Positions 42,357 to 51,800 of a DNA stretch of 64,000 nucleotides are shown one piece after another. Positions within the stretch are counted from its first letter, which is position 1. Every line of letters starts with the position of its first letter. The translations under genes were made by a program, and so were the position numbers. Origin of the DNA: Bacteroidales bacterium (lineage in GTDB: Bacteria > Bacteroidota > Bacteroidia > Bacteroidales > Lentimicrobiaceae); contig JADIZB010000017.1 in the NCBI GenBank assembly GCA_016705005.1, positions 106,224 through 170,223 of the forward strand. Reading direction: 5' to 3'. The notes under the pieces are model-generated. The model saw only the letters and a program-made list of their open reading frames with translations. It made no database searches and was not told the origin of the DNA.

Positions 42357-43515
42357 GTTCAGCATTTTTTACAGGGATATCTTTTTCCTGTGATTCTTCA
42401 ATTTCACGGCTTACACTCAGTATGATACCTATTGCAATACTGGTGAACCAGATCGACGTTCCACCCATGCTTATCAATGGTAGTGTTTGTCCTGTTACCG
42501 GAAGTATATTCACGGCTACCATCATGTTGACCATGGCCTGGAATATCAGGCTGAACGACACCCCGAATGTGAGAAACGCCGCGAAATTTCGCGGACTCTT
42601 AATAACTATTTTGATGGCCCGGTAGAAGAGTATCAGATAAAGCAGTACAACAAAAATTCCACCGATAAGTCCGTATTCCTCTATAATGATGGCATAGATG
42701 AAATCCGAATAGGGGTGGGGCAGAAAGTTTTTCTGGGTAGAATTTCCCGGCATTTTCCCGGTAATTCCTCCGGTAGCAATCGCAATTTTTGCCTGTTCTA
42801 CCTGATAGTTGGCCTCACTGTCACCGCTTCGGAAACTCTCGATCCTGTTTTGCCAGGTGCCGAAACGTCCGCTCAGCTTTGGCATATTCACAGCTACAGC
42901 GATCAGAAGGGCGAAAGCCGCGATGCCCACTCCTACGAGAATGGCAATGTACCTTAATCTGACCCGTCCGACAAACATAAGTACCAGGCAGGTGGTAAAA
43001 ATCATGGCAGCTGTTGAAAAATTGGCCGGCAGAATCAGAAGTGTAATGATCACGATAGGTATCATTACCGAGATAAACCCTTTTCTGAAATCTTCCACTT
43101 CATCCTGCTTTTTGGCAAGAAGCCGTGCTACGAAAATGATCAGTGCAAGTTTGGCGAAGTCGGATGGTTGGAAAGTAAGGTTGATCAGGGGAAGTGTGTA
43201 CCAGCGGCTGGCTTCATTCAAATTGGTTCCAAAGAAAAGGGTGTAGGCCAGCAGAGGTACAGAAGCGTAAATGGCTATTTGCGAAATGCGGGCGTAGTAT
43301 TTGTATTTTACCTGATGGGCAAGATACATCAGAACAAACCCAAGAATCAGAATTCCAAGATGCTTGATAAGGTAATATTCCGTATTCCCCGACTGATATT
43401 TATAAGCGAGTGTTCCTGTAGAACTGTAAACAGCCAGAATAGAAAAAATAGACAGAATGAGGACCACTGCCCATATTACCTTATCACCTTTAATGTTGTT
43501 CAGGATTGCCCTCAT
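42343..43515 (-). CDS. ftsW: Septal peptidoglycan polymerase FtsW (SEDS family)
   Basis: 390 residues with about ten membrane helices. SEDS landmarks include AVYSSTGTLAYKY, WYTLPLINLTFQPSDFAKLA, NFSTAAMIF, EYGLIGGIFVVLLYL and GQTLPLISMGGTSIW. The WY...QPSDFAKLA block contains the catalytic-loop approach of SEDS glycosyltransferases. Its position between murD and murG, in the same operon as the class B PBP, marks it as FtsW rather than RodA. murD ends 13 bp upstream. Confidence 0.95.
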   Translation of the reverse strand: MRAILNNIKGDKVIWAVVLILSIFSILAVYSSTGTLAYKYQSGNTEYYLIKHLGILILGFVLMYLAHQVKYKYYARISQIAIYASVPLLAYTLFFGTNLNEASRWYTLPLINLTFQPSDFAKLALIIFVARLLAKKQDEVEDFRKGFISVMIPIVIITLLILPANFSTAAMIFTTCLVLMFVGRVRLRYIAILVGVGIAAFALLIAVAVNMPKLSGRFGTWQNRIESFRSGDSEANYQVEQAKIAIATGGITGKMPGNSTQKNFLPHPYSDFIYAIIIEEYGLIGGIFVVLLYLILFYRAIKIVIKSPRNFAAFLTFGVSFSLIFQAMVNMMVAVNILPVTGQTLPLISMGGTSIWFTSIAIGIILSVSREIEESQEKDIPVKNAEHVVA

Positions 43516-43528
43516 GGTTTCAGGGAAG

Positions 43529-44872
43529 TTACAATGATTTTACAGCTTCTTTGAATTTTCGGCCACGTTCTTCATAATTCTCAAAAAGATCAAAGCTGGC
43601 ACAGGCAGGAGAAAGCAAAACAGTATCACCTTTTCTGGCAAGATAGTAGGCTGTATTGACAGCTTCATCAGCTGAAGAGACTTCAGTGATAAATTCAACC
43701 TTGTCTTTGAAAGCATCGATCAGTTTCTCATTGTCAATGCCCAGGCAAACGATGGCCTTCACTTTTTGACCTACAAGCTCAAAAAGCTTTGTGTAATCAT
43801 TTCCTTTATCAATACCTCCGGCAATCCAGATAACTTTTTTATTGAGGCTTTCGAGGGCATACCAGACAGAGTTGATATTCGTGGCTTTCGAATCATTGAT
43901 AAATTCAATGCCATGTATGTTGGCCACGAATTCAAGTCTGTGTTCGACATTCTGGAAATCAGACAGACATTGTCTGATGGTTTCATTACGGAGACCAACC
44001 AGTTTGGCGGCAATTCCTGCTGCCATAGAATTGTAGACGTTGTGCTTTCCTTGTAAAGCCAGTTCTTCTAATGTCATATCGAACGTTTCCCCCTTTAGGT
44101 TAAATACTATTTCCTTATTGTCTGCGTAAGCGCCTTGATTAATTTTTTCCTTTATGCTTACCTGGTAGCATTCCTGTTTTAATTCCAGGTTTTTCAATAA
44201 TCTGACAATGGTTTCATCATCACTGCACCAGATAAAGGCATCCTGTTCCGCCTGGTTCCGGATAATGCGCAGTTTTGAAGCTGCATAGTTGTCAAAGCAG
44301 TGATCGTACCTGTCGAGGTGATCGGGTGTGATATTCAGCAGGATTCCCACCTCTGCCTTGAAACTGAACATACCATCCAACTGAAAACTGCTTAACTCTA
44401 TCACGAAGTAATCATGGTCGCCTTCTGTTAATTGCCTTGCAAAGCTTTTTCCGACATTTCCGGCAAGCCCAACGTCCAGTCCGGCTGACTTCAGCAGATG
44501 ATAGGTGAGCATTGTGGTAGTTGTCTTACCATTGCTGCCGGTGATACAGATTTTTTTTGAACCTGAATACCTTGAAGCGAATTCAATTTCAGAAATCACC
44601 GGAATTCCCTTGTCCTTTGCTGCTTTTACGATCGGCGCCAGGTCAGGGATTCCCGGACTTTTAATGATTTCATGTGCTTCAAGGATTTTTTCAGCTGAGT
44701 GTTGCAGTTCTTCATAAGCAATTCCTGCTGATTCAAGTTCACATCGGTAATCATCCCTGATTTGCCCTTTATCAGATACAAACACATCAATCCCCTTGCT
44801 CCGGGCAAGCAGTGCGGCGCCGACTCCACTTTCGCCGGCGCCTAAAATCACTACTCTGGGGTTTAATCGCAT
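43529..44872 (-). CDS. murD: UDP-N-acetylmuramoylalanine--D-glutamate ligase
   Basis: 447 residues. It adds D-Glu to UDP-MurNAc-L-Ala. The N-terminal Rossmann part has VVILGAGESGVGAALLARSK, then IKSPGIP, the ATP loop ICITGSNGKTTTTMLTYHLL, VIELSSFQLDG, NITPDHLDRYD, HNVYNSMAAGIAAKLVG, NDSKATNINSVWYAL and the C-terminal IAGGIDKGNDY and LLSPACASFDLFENYEERG. It follows the mraY stop by 1 bp. Confidence 0.98.
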   Translation of the reverse strand: MRLNPRVVILGAGESGVGAALLARSKGIDVFVSDKGQIRDDYRCELESAGIAYEELQHSAEKILEAHEIIKSPGIPDLAPIVKAAKDKGIPVISEIEFASRYSGSKKICITGSNGKTTTTMLTYHLLKSAGLDVGLAGNVGKSFARQLTEGDHDYFVIELSSFQLDGMFSFKAEVGILLNITPDHLDRYDHCFDNYAASKLRIIRNQAEQDAFIWCSDDETIVRLLKNLELKQECYQVSIKEKINQGAYADNKEIVFNLKGETFDMTLEELALQGKHNVYNSMAAGIAAKLVGLRNETIRQCLSDFQNVEHRLEFVANIHGIEFINDSKATNINSVWYALESLNKKVIWIAGGIDKGNDYTKLFELVGQKVKAIVCLGIDNEKLIDAFKDKVEFITEVSSADEAVNTAYYLARKGDTVLLSPACASFDLFENYEERGRKFKEAVKSL

Positions 44873-44873
44873 C

Positions 44874-46127
44874 TTACCTGATCTTTAATGTTATAATGGT
44901 GAAAACTGCAAGCATTATACCCACAATGAAAAACCGCTGGACAATCTTTGGTTCGGCATAGCCAAGCTTCTGAAAGTGATGATGAAGCGGTGACATTTTG
45001 AAAATCCTGCGTCCTTCCCCGTATTTTCGTTTTGTTCTTTTGAAATAGCTTACCTGCAGCACTACTGAAAGGTTTTCTGCGATAAAGATGCCGCAGAGGA
45101 TCGGTAGCAATAGTTCTTTTCTGATCATGATTGCAAGAACGGCAATAACTCCACCGATGGCGAGTGAACCGGTATCGCCCATAAATACCTGGGCAGGATA
45201 GGTGTTGTACCATAGAAATCCGGTACAGGCTCCGACGAAAGCACTGACAAAAATGGTCAGTTCCCCGGTATTGGGCAGATACATGATGTTCAGGTAATCA
45301 GCAAAAACGATGTTGCCTGAGACCCATGCCAGGATGCCAAGGGTTACCCCGATAATGGCAGAAGTTCCGGTCGCGAGTCCGTCAATGCCATCGGTAAGAT
45401 TTGCGCCATTGGAAATGGCAGTAATAATGAATATCACCACCGGTACAAAAATGAGCCATGCATATTTCATTGCCTTCTCGCCAAAAGGCTTCAGAACAAT
45501 GGCGTAATCAAATTCATTATTTTTGAAAAAGGGTATGGTTGTCTTCGTCGATTTCTTGGAGATTCTGGAAAATTTCTTCCCGTGGTCCGAGATTCTTTCA
45601 AATTCACTCAATGAGGTAGCCGACCTGGAACTGGTGGTTGCAATCTTTTCCCTGATAACAACCCCATCGTTGCTGTAAAGTGTAAATCCTACTATAACCC
45701 CGATGATAACCTGTCCAAGAATCTTGAACTTTCCTGCCAGTCCTTTTTTATCATTTCTGAAAACCTTGATGTAGTCGTCAAGAAAACCGATGAAGCCAAG
45801 CCAGATGGTTGTGACAAGAATCAGGATAATATAAATATTGTTGAGCTTTGCAAATAGCAGTGTCGGTATAATGATGGCGCTTAATATGATCAATCCACCC
45901 ATGGTCGGGGTGCCCTGCTTTTCCTTCTGGCCTTCAAGGCCGAGATCCCTTACGCTTTCACCCACCTGCTTGTTGCGCAGGTAATTGATCAGCGATTTGC
46001 CGAAAAGAAGGGAAATGGTAAGTGATGTAATTATTGCCAGAGCAGCCCTGAACGAAATGTATTGAAACATTCCCGCACCGGGGAAATCATAAAATTTTTC
46101 CAGATAATCAAACAGGTAGTATAGCAT
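44874..46127 (-). CDS. mraY: Phospho-N-acetylmuramoyl-pentapeptide transferase MraY
   Basis: 417 residues, about ten membrane helices. It makes lipid I from UDP-MurNAc-pentapeptide and undecaprenyl phosphate. Motifs are KQGTPTMGGLIIL, FIGFLDDYIKVFRNDKKGLA (catalytic Asp cluster), ANLTDGIDGLATGTSAI, FVGACTGFLWYNTYPAQVFM followed by GDTGSLAIGGV, and MSPLHHHFQKLGYAEPKIV (the HHH motif). It is about 55 residues longer than the E. coli enzyme owing to an insert near residues 160-220 (GVVIREKIATTSSRSATSLS), which is common in Bacteroidota. Confidence 0.98.
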   Translation of the reverse strand: MLYYLFDYLEKFYDFPGAGMFQYISFRAALAIITSLTISLLFGKSLINYLRNKQVGESVRDLGLEGQKEKQGTPTMGGLIILSAIIIPTLLFAKLNNIYIILILVTTIWLGFIGFLDDYIKVFRNDKKGLAGKFKILGQVIIGVIVGFTLYSNDGVVIREKIATTSSRSATSLSEFERISDHGKKFSRISKKSTKTTIPFFKNNEFDYAIVLKPFGEKAMKYAWLIFVPVVIFIITAISNGANLTDGIDGLATGTSAIIGVTLGILAWVSGNIVFADYLNIMYLPNTGELTIFVSAFVGACTGFLWYNTYPAQVFMGDTGSLAIGGVIAVLAIMIRKELLLPILCGIFIAENLSVVLQVSYFKRTKRKYGEGRRIFKMSPLHHHFQKLGYAEPKIVQRFFIVGIMLAVFTIITLKIR

Positions 46128-46138
46128 GTTCCCTGATT

Positions 46139-47614
46139 TTATTTTCCTAATGGTGATTCACTGATGCCAAAACATTCCCTGAGTACTTCCCGATCATCGA
46201 AATGGTGTTTCACGCCTTTAATCTCCTGGTAGGTTTCGTGCCCTTTCCCTGCAACAAGTATGATGTCACCTTTCTGCGCCATGGTACAAGCAGTCCTGAT
46301 TGCTTCCTTCCTGTCGGATATTACCAGGCAGAACCTTGAGCGATCGGCAGGTAACCCGGTGCGCATATCGTTCAGAATGTCTTCAGGATTTTCACTGCGT
46401 GGATTGTCAGAAGTGAGTATGGTCAGGTTGCTGTTCTCTGCAGCAATTTTCGCCATAACCGGACGTTTGGTTTTGTCACGGTCGCCACCTGTCCCAACAA
46501 CTGTAATGAGTTTGCCTTCACCCTGTCTGATATTGTTGATTGTCCCGATTACATTCGAAAGTGCATCCGGAGTGTGCGCATAATCAACAATTCCTGTAAC
46601 TCCTTCGGGTGATTTCAGATACTCAAATCTGCCGTCAACAGATTCGAGTTTGCTCAGTATGGTCAGGCATTCTTCCCTGTTAACACCGAGCATCATGGCG
46701 GTAGCATAAATACTCAGCAGGTTATAAGCGTTGAAGGTGCCTACCAGTCTGCACCACAGCTCTGTGCCGTTGATGTTGAGCAACAGGCCATCAAAATGAT
46801 TTTCGATGATCCTGCAATGAAAATCGGACTGGCTCTTAACAGCAAGTGTTTTAATGGTAGCTTTGGTATTTTGTACCATTACTTTTCCATTTCGGTCATC
46901 AATGTTTACTATAGCAAAGGCACCTGATGGAAGGGTGTCAAAGAATCGTTTTTTCGCAGCCAGATAGGCATCGAAAGTTTTATGAAAGTCCAGATGGTCG
47001 TGTGTAAGGTTGGTGAACACACCACCTTTGAACGAAAGACCTGCAATCCTGTTCTGAACAATAGAATGAGAACTTACTTCCATAAAACAGTATTCGCACC
47101 CTTCATCTGCCATATCCTTCAGCAATCTGTTTAATTCAACCGAATCGGGTGTGGTATGCGTTGCGGGGATTTCCTTCAGGTTGACCATATTCCTTACTGT
47201 GGAAAGCAGGCCGGCTTTGAATCCAAGACCAAGAAAAAGTCTGTAAAGTAGTGTTGCAGTAGTGGTTTTGCCATTTGTGCCGGTAATCCCGATCAGATTG
47301 AGCGACAATGATGGATTATCATAGAAGTTTGAAGCCATAAAGCCAAGCGCCTCACTGCTGTCTGTCACCTCAATATAACATATGCCTGGTTGTATTTCTG
47401 CAGGTATCTCTTCACAAACCACAGCCCTGACACCCGTTGAAATTACCTGTCCTATATACCGGTGGCCATCAGTAAGCGTGCCTCTTATCGCTACAAATAC
47501 ACTTTCGGTTGTGGCTTTTCTGGAATCAAAGACTATATTTCCAATCTCAACAGAGGTATCTCCGATAACCCGGTTTAGCCTGCACTTATAGAGTATGTCC
47601 TTGAGTGTTTTCAA
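46139..47614 (-). CDS. murE: UDP-MurNAc-tripeptide synthetase MurE (meso-DAP type)
   Basis: 491 residues. It adds the third residue of the stem peptide. The N-terminal domain has VFDSRKATTESVFVAIRG, the ATP loop IGITGTNGKTTTATLLYRLF, CFMEVSSHSIVQNRIAGLSF, NLTHDHLDFHKTFDAYLAAK (Lys carbamate region), VDYAHTPDALSNVI, and TVVGTGGDRDKTKRPVMAKI. DNPRSENPEDI carries the DNPR motif that selects meso-diaminopimelate, so the peptidoglycan should be DAP-type. It follows the PBP gene by 11 bp. No murF follows, unlike in E. coli. Confidence 0.98.
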   Translation of the reverse strand: MKTLKDILYKCRLNRVIGDTSVEIGNIVFDSRKATTESVFVAIRGTLTDGHRYIGQVISTGVRAVVCEEIPAEIQPGICYIEVTDSSEALGFMASNFYDNPSLSLNLIGITGTNGKTTTATLLYRLFLGLGFKAGLLSTVRNMVNLKEIPATHTTPDSVELNRLLKDMADEGCEYCFMEVSSHSIVQNRIAGLSFKGGVFTNLTHDHLDFHKTFDAYLAAKKRFFDTLPSGAFAIVNIDDRNGKVMVQNTKATIKTLAVKSQSDFHCRIIENHFDGLLLNINGTELWCRLVGTFNAYNLLSIYATAMMLGVNREECLTILSKLESVDGRFEYLKSPEGVTGIVDYAHTPDALSNVIGTINNIRQGEGKLITVVGTGGDRDKTKRPVMAKIAAENSNLTILTSDNPRSENPEDILNDMRTGLPADRSRFCLVISDRKEAIRTACTMAQKGDIILVAGKGHETYQEIKGVKHHFDDREVLRECFGISESPLGK

Positions 47615-47625
47615 TGTTCCTGATT

Positions 47626-49728
47626 TTATCCTAATTCAATTGTGCAACTGCTTCCCTTCCGGGCTTTTGATCCGGCTGGCACCGACTGCCGCTTTACCTG
47701 TCCTTTTCCTTTAATCTGAACTTTTAATCCGGCAGATTCGAGCAAGTACACTGCATCGCGGGCTCCCATTCCGGTAACATCCGGAATCTGTGATTCGCCG
47801 GTGGTTTTTGGTTCAATTGTAAGACTGCTGTCACTGCCGTTTAATCTGGCATAATCATATTGCTGTGAATCGTTTTTCCACTGTATGTTGATTTCTCGGA
47901 GGATGGTTTCAAGATCCTTGAAATTCCCTGAAGCAGATACCGGAAGAATTCCAGGGAGGGTATCGGTGACTCTTTTAACCTGGTCAAGTCGGGTTGCATA
48001 AACCTTATCTGCTATTTCCTTAAAGACCGGCCCCGCAATTGAACCCCCGTAATAGACACCTTTCCGGGGATTGTTTATAACTACGATGCATGAATACTTT
48101 GGATTATCAGCGGGAAAATAACCTACAAAAGATGCTTTGTAATTTGACTTGTTGTACCCGGCATTATTCTGGGCAATCTGAGCTGTGCCTGTTTTTCCTG
48201 CAATCTTGTAAACAGGATTTCGCAGATTGGTGGCTGTTCCTTTCTCAACAACCCCTTCGAGCATCTTCCTGACTTTAGGCAGTGTTTCCGGGTTTTTGGT
48301 GATTGATTCAACCAGGGTTACCGGACCAAACGATTGTACTGTTTCGCCGGCCAGTCTTATTTCCCTGATAAATTGAGGTTTTACCATTTTTCCATTGTTT
48401 GCCACTGCATTGTAGAAGGCAAGGGTCTGGAGCGGAGTGATGGCAACTTCATAACCGATGGACATCCACGGAAGGGATACCTTCGACCATATTTTGCTTT
48501 TTGTATCCTTAATTGACGGATTGCCTTCACCCGGAATATCCAGCCCGAGTTTCTGGTTAAGCCGCATTGAATATAACTTGTCTATATATTGTTGGGGTTT
48601 ATCGTGGTAAGCCCTGTAAACCGCTTTTGAGATACCTACGTTCGATGAGAGTTCAAAAGCACGCTCAATGCTGATACGTCCATAACCGCCTTCATGCGAG
48701 TCCTTCATGATTCTGTTGGCATACCTGACTGTTCCGCCGTGGGTGTCAACAGTGTCGCTCAGCTTGACCAGTCCTTCATCCAGGGCCGATATCAGCGAAG
48801 CAAGCTTAAACGTGGAACCCGGTTCTGAACTTTCACCAATGGCATAATTGTATTTCTCTTCATACTCGCCTGTCTTGTTTTTTCCAAGGTTTGCGATAGC
48901 AACGATAAATCCGGTTTCTACCTCCATCAGTACTGCGCAACCGTGGTCCGCTTCATTGGCAATCAGCTGTTTCATCAGAGCATCTTCAGCAACATCCTGA
49001 ATGTTGATGTCAATGGATGTAAGGATATCATGCCCATTACGGGGCTCAATTTCCGTTTCATCGTTCAGGGGCCGGTAAACACCATTGCCGATGCGCTGCA
49101 TCAATCGTCTGCCACTCTCACCTTCAAGGATTTTACTGTAAGCCCCTTCAAGTCCGATATCGTTATCCGACCCTTCCTTGTCCCAGCCAATTGTTCTGAA
49201 AGCTAACCAGCGAAATGGAAGTTCACGGCGGTTCCGGGCTTCTGCTATAATACCGCCTTTGTATTTGCCAAGTCTGAAGATGGGGAACTTCCTGACCTTT
49301 TTCAGATGTGCATAAGTAATGTTCCTTTTCAGAAGAAGGTACCGGTTGTTGTTTTTACGTGCTTTTACCAACAGTTTTCTGTATTCCTGCTTATTCTTGT
49401 CCTGAAAAAGGTTTGACAGACAAAGTGCAAGAGAATCAACATTTTCATAAAAGAAATCATCGTTATAATGAGTATTTCCCGCATCCATCCGAAGATCAAA
49501 TACCGGTATTGAAGCAGCAATCAGACTTCCATCAGAGGCGAGAATATTCCCCCTGATGGCTTTTATCTCTTCGTACCTGACGCCGAGTTTTTTTGCTTTC
49601 TCGCGCCATTCATCACCTTCAACAAACTGTATAAAGAATACCCTTGCAACAATGGCAATGCCCAGCAATGCCATTGCCAGATAAACCAGATACACTTTGC
49701 GCAGAATGTCTCTTCTGTTGCTGTCCAT
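47626..49728 (-). CDS. ftsI: Class B penicillin-binding protein (FtsI/PBP3) with PASTA domain
   Basis: 700 residues. It is the septal transpeptidase. An N-terminal membrane helix (VYLVYLAMALLGIAIVARVF) leads to the pedestal domain. The transpeptidase domain has SSEPGSTFKLASL (Ser of SxxK), SSNVGISK (SxN) and AGKTGTAQIAQNN (KTG). A single C-terminal PASTA domain (about 640-700, QIPDVTGMGARDAVYLLESA) may sense peptidoglycan. It lies between ftsL (1-bp gap) and murE (11 bp). Single-PASTA FtsI versions are usual for Bacteroidota. Confidence 0.96.
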   Translation of the reverse strand: MDSNRRDILRKVYLVYLAMALLGIAIVARVFFIQFVEGDEWREKAKKLGVRYEEIKAIRGNILASDGSLIAASIPVFDLRMDAGNTHYNDDFFYENVDSLALCLSNLFQDKNKQEYRKLLVKARKNNNRYLLLKRNITYAHLKKVRKFPIFRLGKYKGGIIAEARNRRELPFRWLAFRTIGWDKEGSDNDIGLEGAYSKILEGESGRRLMQRIGNGVYRPLNDETEIEPRNGHDILTSIDINIQDVAEDALMKQLIANEADHGCAVLMEVETGFIVAIANLGKNKTGEYEEKYNYAIGESSEPGSTFKLASLISALDEGLVKLSDTVDTHGGTVRYANRIMKDSHEGGYGRISIERAFELSSNVGISKAVYRAYHDKPQQYIDKLYSMRLNQKLGLDIPGEGNPSIKDTKSKIWSKVSLPWMSIGYEVAITPLQTLAFYNAVANNGKMVKPQFIREIRLAGETVQSFGPVTLVESITKNPETLPKVRKMLEGVVEKGTATNLRNPVYKIAGKTGTAQIAQNNAGYNKSNYKASFVGYFPADNPKYSCIVVINNPRKGVYYGGSIAGPVFKEIADKVYATRLDQVKRVTDTLPGILPVSASGNFKDLETILREINIQWKNDSQQYDYARLNGSDSSLTIEPKTTGESQIPDVTGMGARDAVYLLESAGLKVQIKGKGQVKRQSVPAGSKARKGSSCTIELG

Positions 49729-49729
49729 T

Positions 49730-50146
49730 TTATTTACTGACCTTTACATACAATTTGGAAGGTGGCACCACCGACTCCCTGATACCGCTGTTCACCAGTT
49801 TCAGCGCAACTTCCGATTGCTTGCTGTGGAACATCAGATCCGATTTGTTGGTGATGTATGAAAACCGGAGTTCTTCAACTTCCTTCTTTGTCCTGCTGAT
49901 ATCAATGATTGTCTTCTCAGCGTTGTATGAGTTGGCAATGTATAGTACACCGAGTAAAGTCAGGTAGAGAAGAAATGGAATCTGTTTGGCCAGATTCTCG
50001 CGCGAAAAGAATTTGCCATCAAGAAATCCTGATACTGATCGTCCAACATGCATCTTGCTGTTGAGCATTTCGAAAGACCTGAGCCGTTTCCCGCTGACAG
50101 GCTTTTCTTTAACTTTTGGCCGTATGGTGTTCCTAATCTTGTTCAT
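49730..50146 (-). CDS. ftsL: FtsL-like cell division protein
   Basis: 138 residues with a basic cytoplasmic N-terminus of ~75 residues, one membrane helix (IPFLLYLTLLGVLYIANSY), then a short periplasmic coiled coil (DISRTKKEVEELRFSYITNK) and a variable tail. FtsL sequences are poorly conserved; size, topology and position between rsmH and the class B PBP carry the call. It overlaps the end of rsmH by 14 bp. It would partner FtsQ and a DivIC/FtsB protein encoded elsewhere. Confidence 0.85.
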   Translation of the reverse strand: MNKIRNTIRPKVKEKPVSGKRLRSFEMLNSKMHVGRSVSGFLDGKFFSRENLAKQIPFLLYLTLLGVLYIANSYNAEKTIIDISRTKKEVEELRFSYITNKSDLMFHSKQSEVALKLVNSGIRESVVPPSKLYVKVSK

Positions 50147-51041
50147 CGGGTTTCCTTTCGGCTATGCGTAATTTGGCACTCCGTGCCCTGTTGTTGAGTT
50201 CGATTTCATGTTCGCCCGGAACGATAGGTTTCCGGGTCAGTGGTTTCAGCGGTGAAATCAGATTACCATAGAAATCTTTTTTTTCAATTCCTTCGAAATT
50301 TCCGGTCTTAATAAAATTCTTGACCAGCCTGTCTTCGAGTGAATGATATGACATTACAACCAATCTGCCACCGGGTTTCAGAACCTTGAGTGTTTGAAGG
50401 AGCATCTCTTTCAGTACGTCCAGTTCACCATTGACCTCGATTCGCAGCGCCTGAAAAACGCGTGCATAGAATTTGTTCTCCCTCCCTCTTTCAGCAAGGG
50501 GAAGCAGTACTTCCTTCAGCCTGGTTGTCGTGGTGATATTTTCATTTTCACGGGCTTCTGTTATCTGCCTGGCAATTCTGAATGCATTTGTCAATTCACC
50601 GTATTCAGCAAATATTTTTTTTAACTGTTCCAGAGGATATTCATTAATAACCTGACTGGCCGACTGACCTGATTTGCGGTCCATCCTGAGGTCAAGTTCA
50701 GCATCGAATCTTGTGGAAAATCCTCTGTCGGCCATATCTATCTGGTGGGATGAAATCCCCAGGTCGGCAATGATCCCATCAACAGGAATAGCTTTGTAGA
50801 GCCTTAAAAAATTGATCAGGTATCTGAAATTCTGGTTGATAAAAATAAACCTGTCGTCTTGTGGCAGGTTTTGCATTGCATCTGAATCCTGATCAAAGGC
50901 CAGAAGTTTGCCTGAAGTTAAATGCTTGAGAATTTCCCTGGCATGACCTCCTCCTCCGAATGTGACATCCACATAAGTGCCTTCCGGGCTGATGGCCAGC
51001 CCTTCAATACATTCTTCCAACAGCACCGGATTGTGATACAT
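50133..51041 (-). CDS. rsmH: 16S rRNA (cytosine1402-N4)-methyltransferase
   Basis: 302 residues. It methylates N4 of C1402 in 16S rRNA using SAM. Family motifs are YHNPVLLEECIEGL, YVDVTFGGGGHAREIL (SAM loop), LLAFDQDSDA, DGIIADLGISSHQID, RGFSTRFDAELDLRMDRK, ARVFQALRIEVNGEL, and GGRLVVMSYHSLEDRLVKNF. Its place between mraZ (4-bp gap) and ftsL is conserved across bacteria. The protein has no direct cell wall role. Confidence 0.98.
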   Translation of the reverse strand: MYHNPVLLEECIEGLAISPEGTYVDVTFGGGGHAREILKHLTSGKLLAFDQDSDAMQNLPQDDRFIFINQNFRYLINFLRLYKAIPVDGIIADLGISSHQIDMADRGFSTRFDAELDLRMDRKSGQSASQVINEYPLEQLKKIFAEYGELTNAFRIARQITEARENENITTTTRLKEVLLPLAERGRENKFYARVFQALRIEVNGELDVLKEMLLQTLKVLKPGGRLVVMSYHSLEDRLVKNFIKTGNFEGIEKKDFYGNLISPLKPLTRKPIVPGEHEIELNNRARSAKLRIAERKPDEQD

Positions 51042-51045
51042 CTTC

Positions 51046-51510
51046 CTAATCTTCAGTTTCGTTCATATGACCCATGACATCTTCGGCCAGCTGTGAAAAG
51101 TCTGTCAGACTCTCACTGATCGAAGTCTCATATTTCTCTTTGTCCCATATTTCAATCATATTCAAGGCAGAAGCCAGTACCACATCTTTGGTAATGAATG
51201 CATTCCCGGCAAGTTCCTTGGGAATAAGCAACCTGCCTGTATTATCCAGTTCAACGATATGTACACCCTTCATGAAAACCCTGATGAAATCGGCGTTCTT
51301 CTTCAGGAAGCGGTTCAACTTGTTTACTCTTTTCACAGCCTTGTCAAATTCTGACCTTGGGTACAATTCGAGGCAGGGCTGAAAAATGCTTCGTTTCAGG
51401 ATAAATCCCTCCGAAATAACGGCATCAAGCTGGCTTTTGAGTGCAGAAGGAAGCAGCAGCCGCCCTTTTGCATCAACCTTACAGTCATGAACACCAATTA
51501 TTTCTATCAT
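51046..51510 (-). CDS. mraZ: Transcriptional regulator MraZ
   Basis: 154 residues from the ATG at 51510 (MIEIIGVHDCKVDAKGRLLL). An upstream ATG at 51558 lies in the operator repeats and is unlikely. Two tandem AbrB-like SpoVT domains are visible, each with the DxxGR(L)L(I)P signature: KVDAKGRLLLPSALKSQL and ELDNTGRLLIPKELAGNAF. MraZ binds direct repeats in its own promoter and represses the dcw operon in E. coli. Exact GTGGT repeats at 51551-51580 fit such autoregulation here. Confidence 0.97.
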   Translation of the reverse strand: MIEIIGVHDCKVDAKGRLLLPSALKSQLDAVISEGFILKRSIFQPCLELYPRSEFDKAVKRVNKLNRFLKKNADFIRVFMKGVHIVELDNTGRLLIPKELAGNAFITKDVVLASALNMIEIWDKEKYETSISESLTDFSQLAEDVMGHMNETED

Positions 51511-51550
51511 GATAGAATTAGTCAAAATTGAGGTGTAAATATAGGGTAGA

Positions 51551-51580
51551 ATTACCACTTTTTACCACTTTTTACCACTG
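51551..51580 (-). promoter_or_regulatory. MraZ operator: three 10-bp direct repeats
   Basis: On the minus strand AGTGGTAAAA, AGTGGTAAAA, AGTGGTAATT follow one another, so GTGGT recurs at an exact 10-bp period (accact on the plus strand at 51554, 51564, 51574). MraZ boxes in other bacteria are GTGG/TGGG repeats with the same 10-bp spacing. They lie 41-70 bp before the mraZ ATG; a weak -7-like TATATTTA is found just downstream, so bound MraZ would cover the -33 region. Confidence 0.88.
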
Positions 51581-51800
51581 ATGTTAATAACTTTTTCAAT
51601 AAGCACGGGTTTTTTGTCTTGGATAAACTTTTATAATGTTGGTATACAATGATATATATAATGCCTATGAAGTCGAAGGCCTGAATACGGAGAGGGAATC
51701 TGCTATTCCTGACATTTTGCTCTCACCTTCATGAAACAAGGCGGGAATTGCCTAAATTTGTAGAGTAAATTTCAAGGAAAAGAATTAATTTCAGTTTCAC

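Noticed and set aside
51551..51580. Simple sequence slippage repeat
   Set aside because: The 10-bp units have the sequence and spacing of MraZ boxes and stand exactly before mraZ, so a regulatory reading is better.
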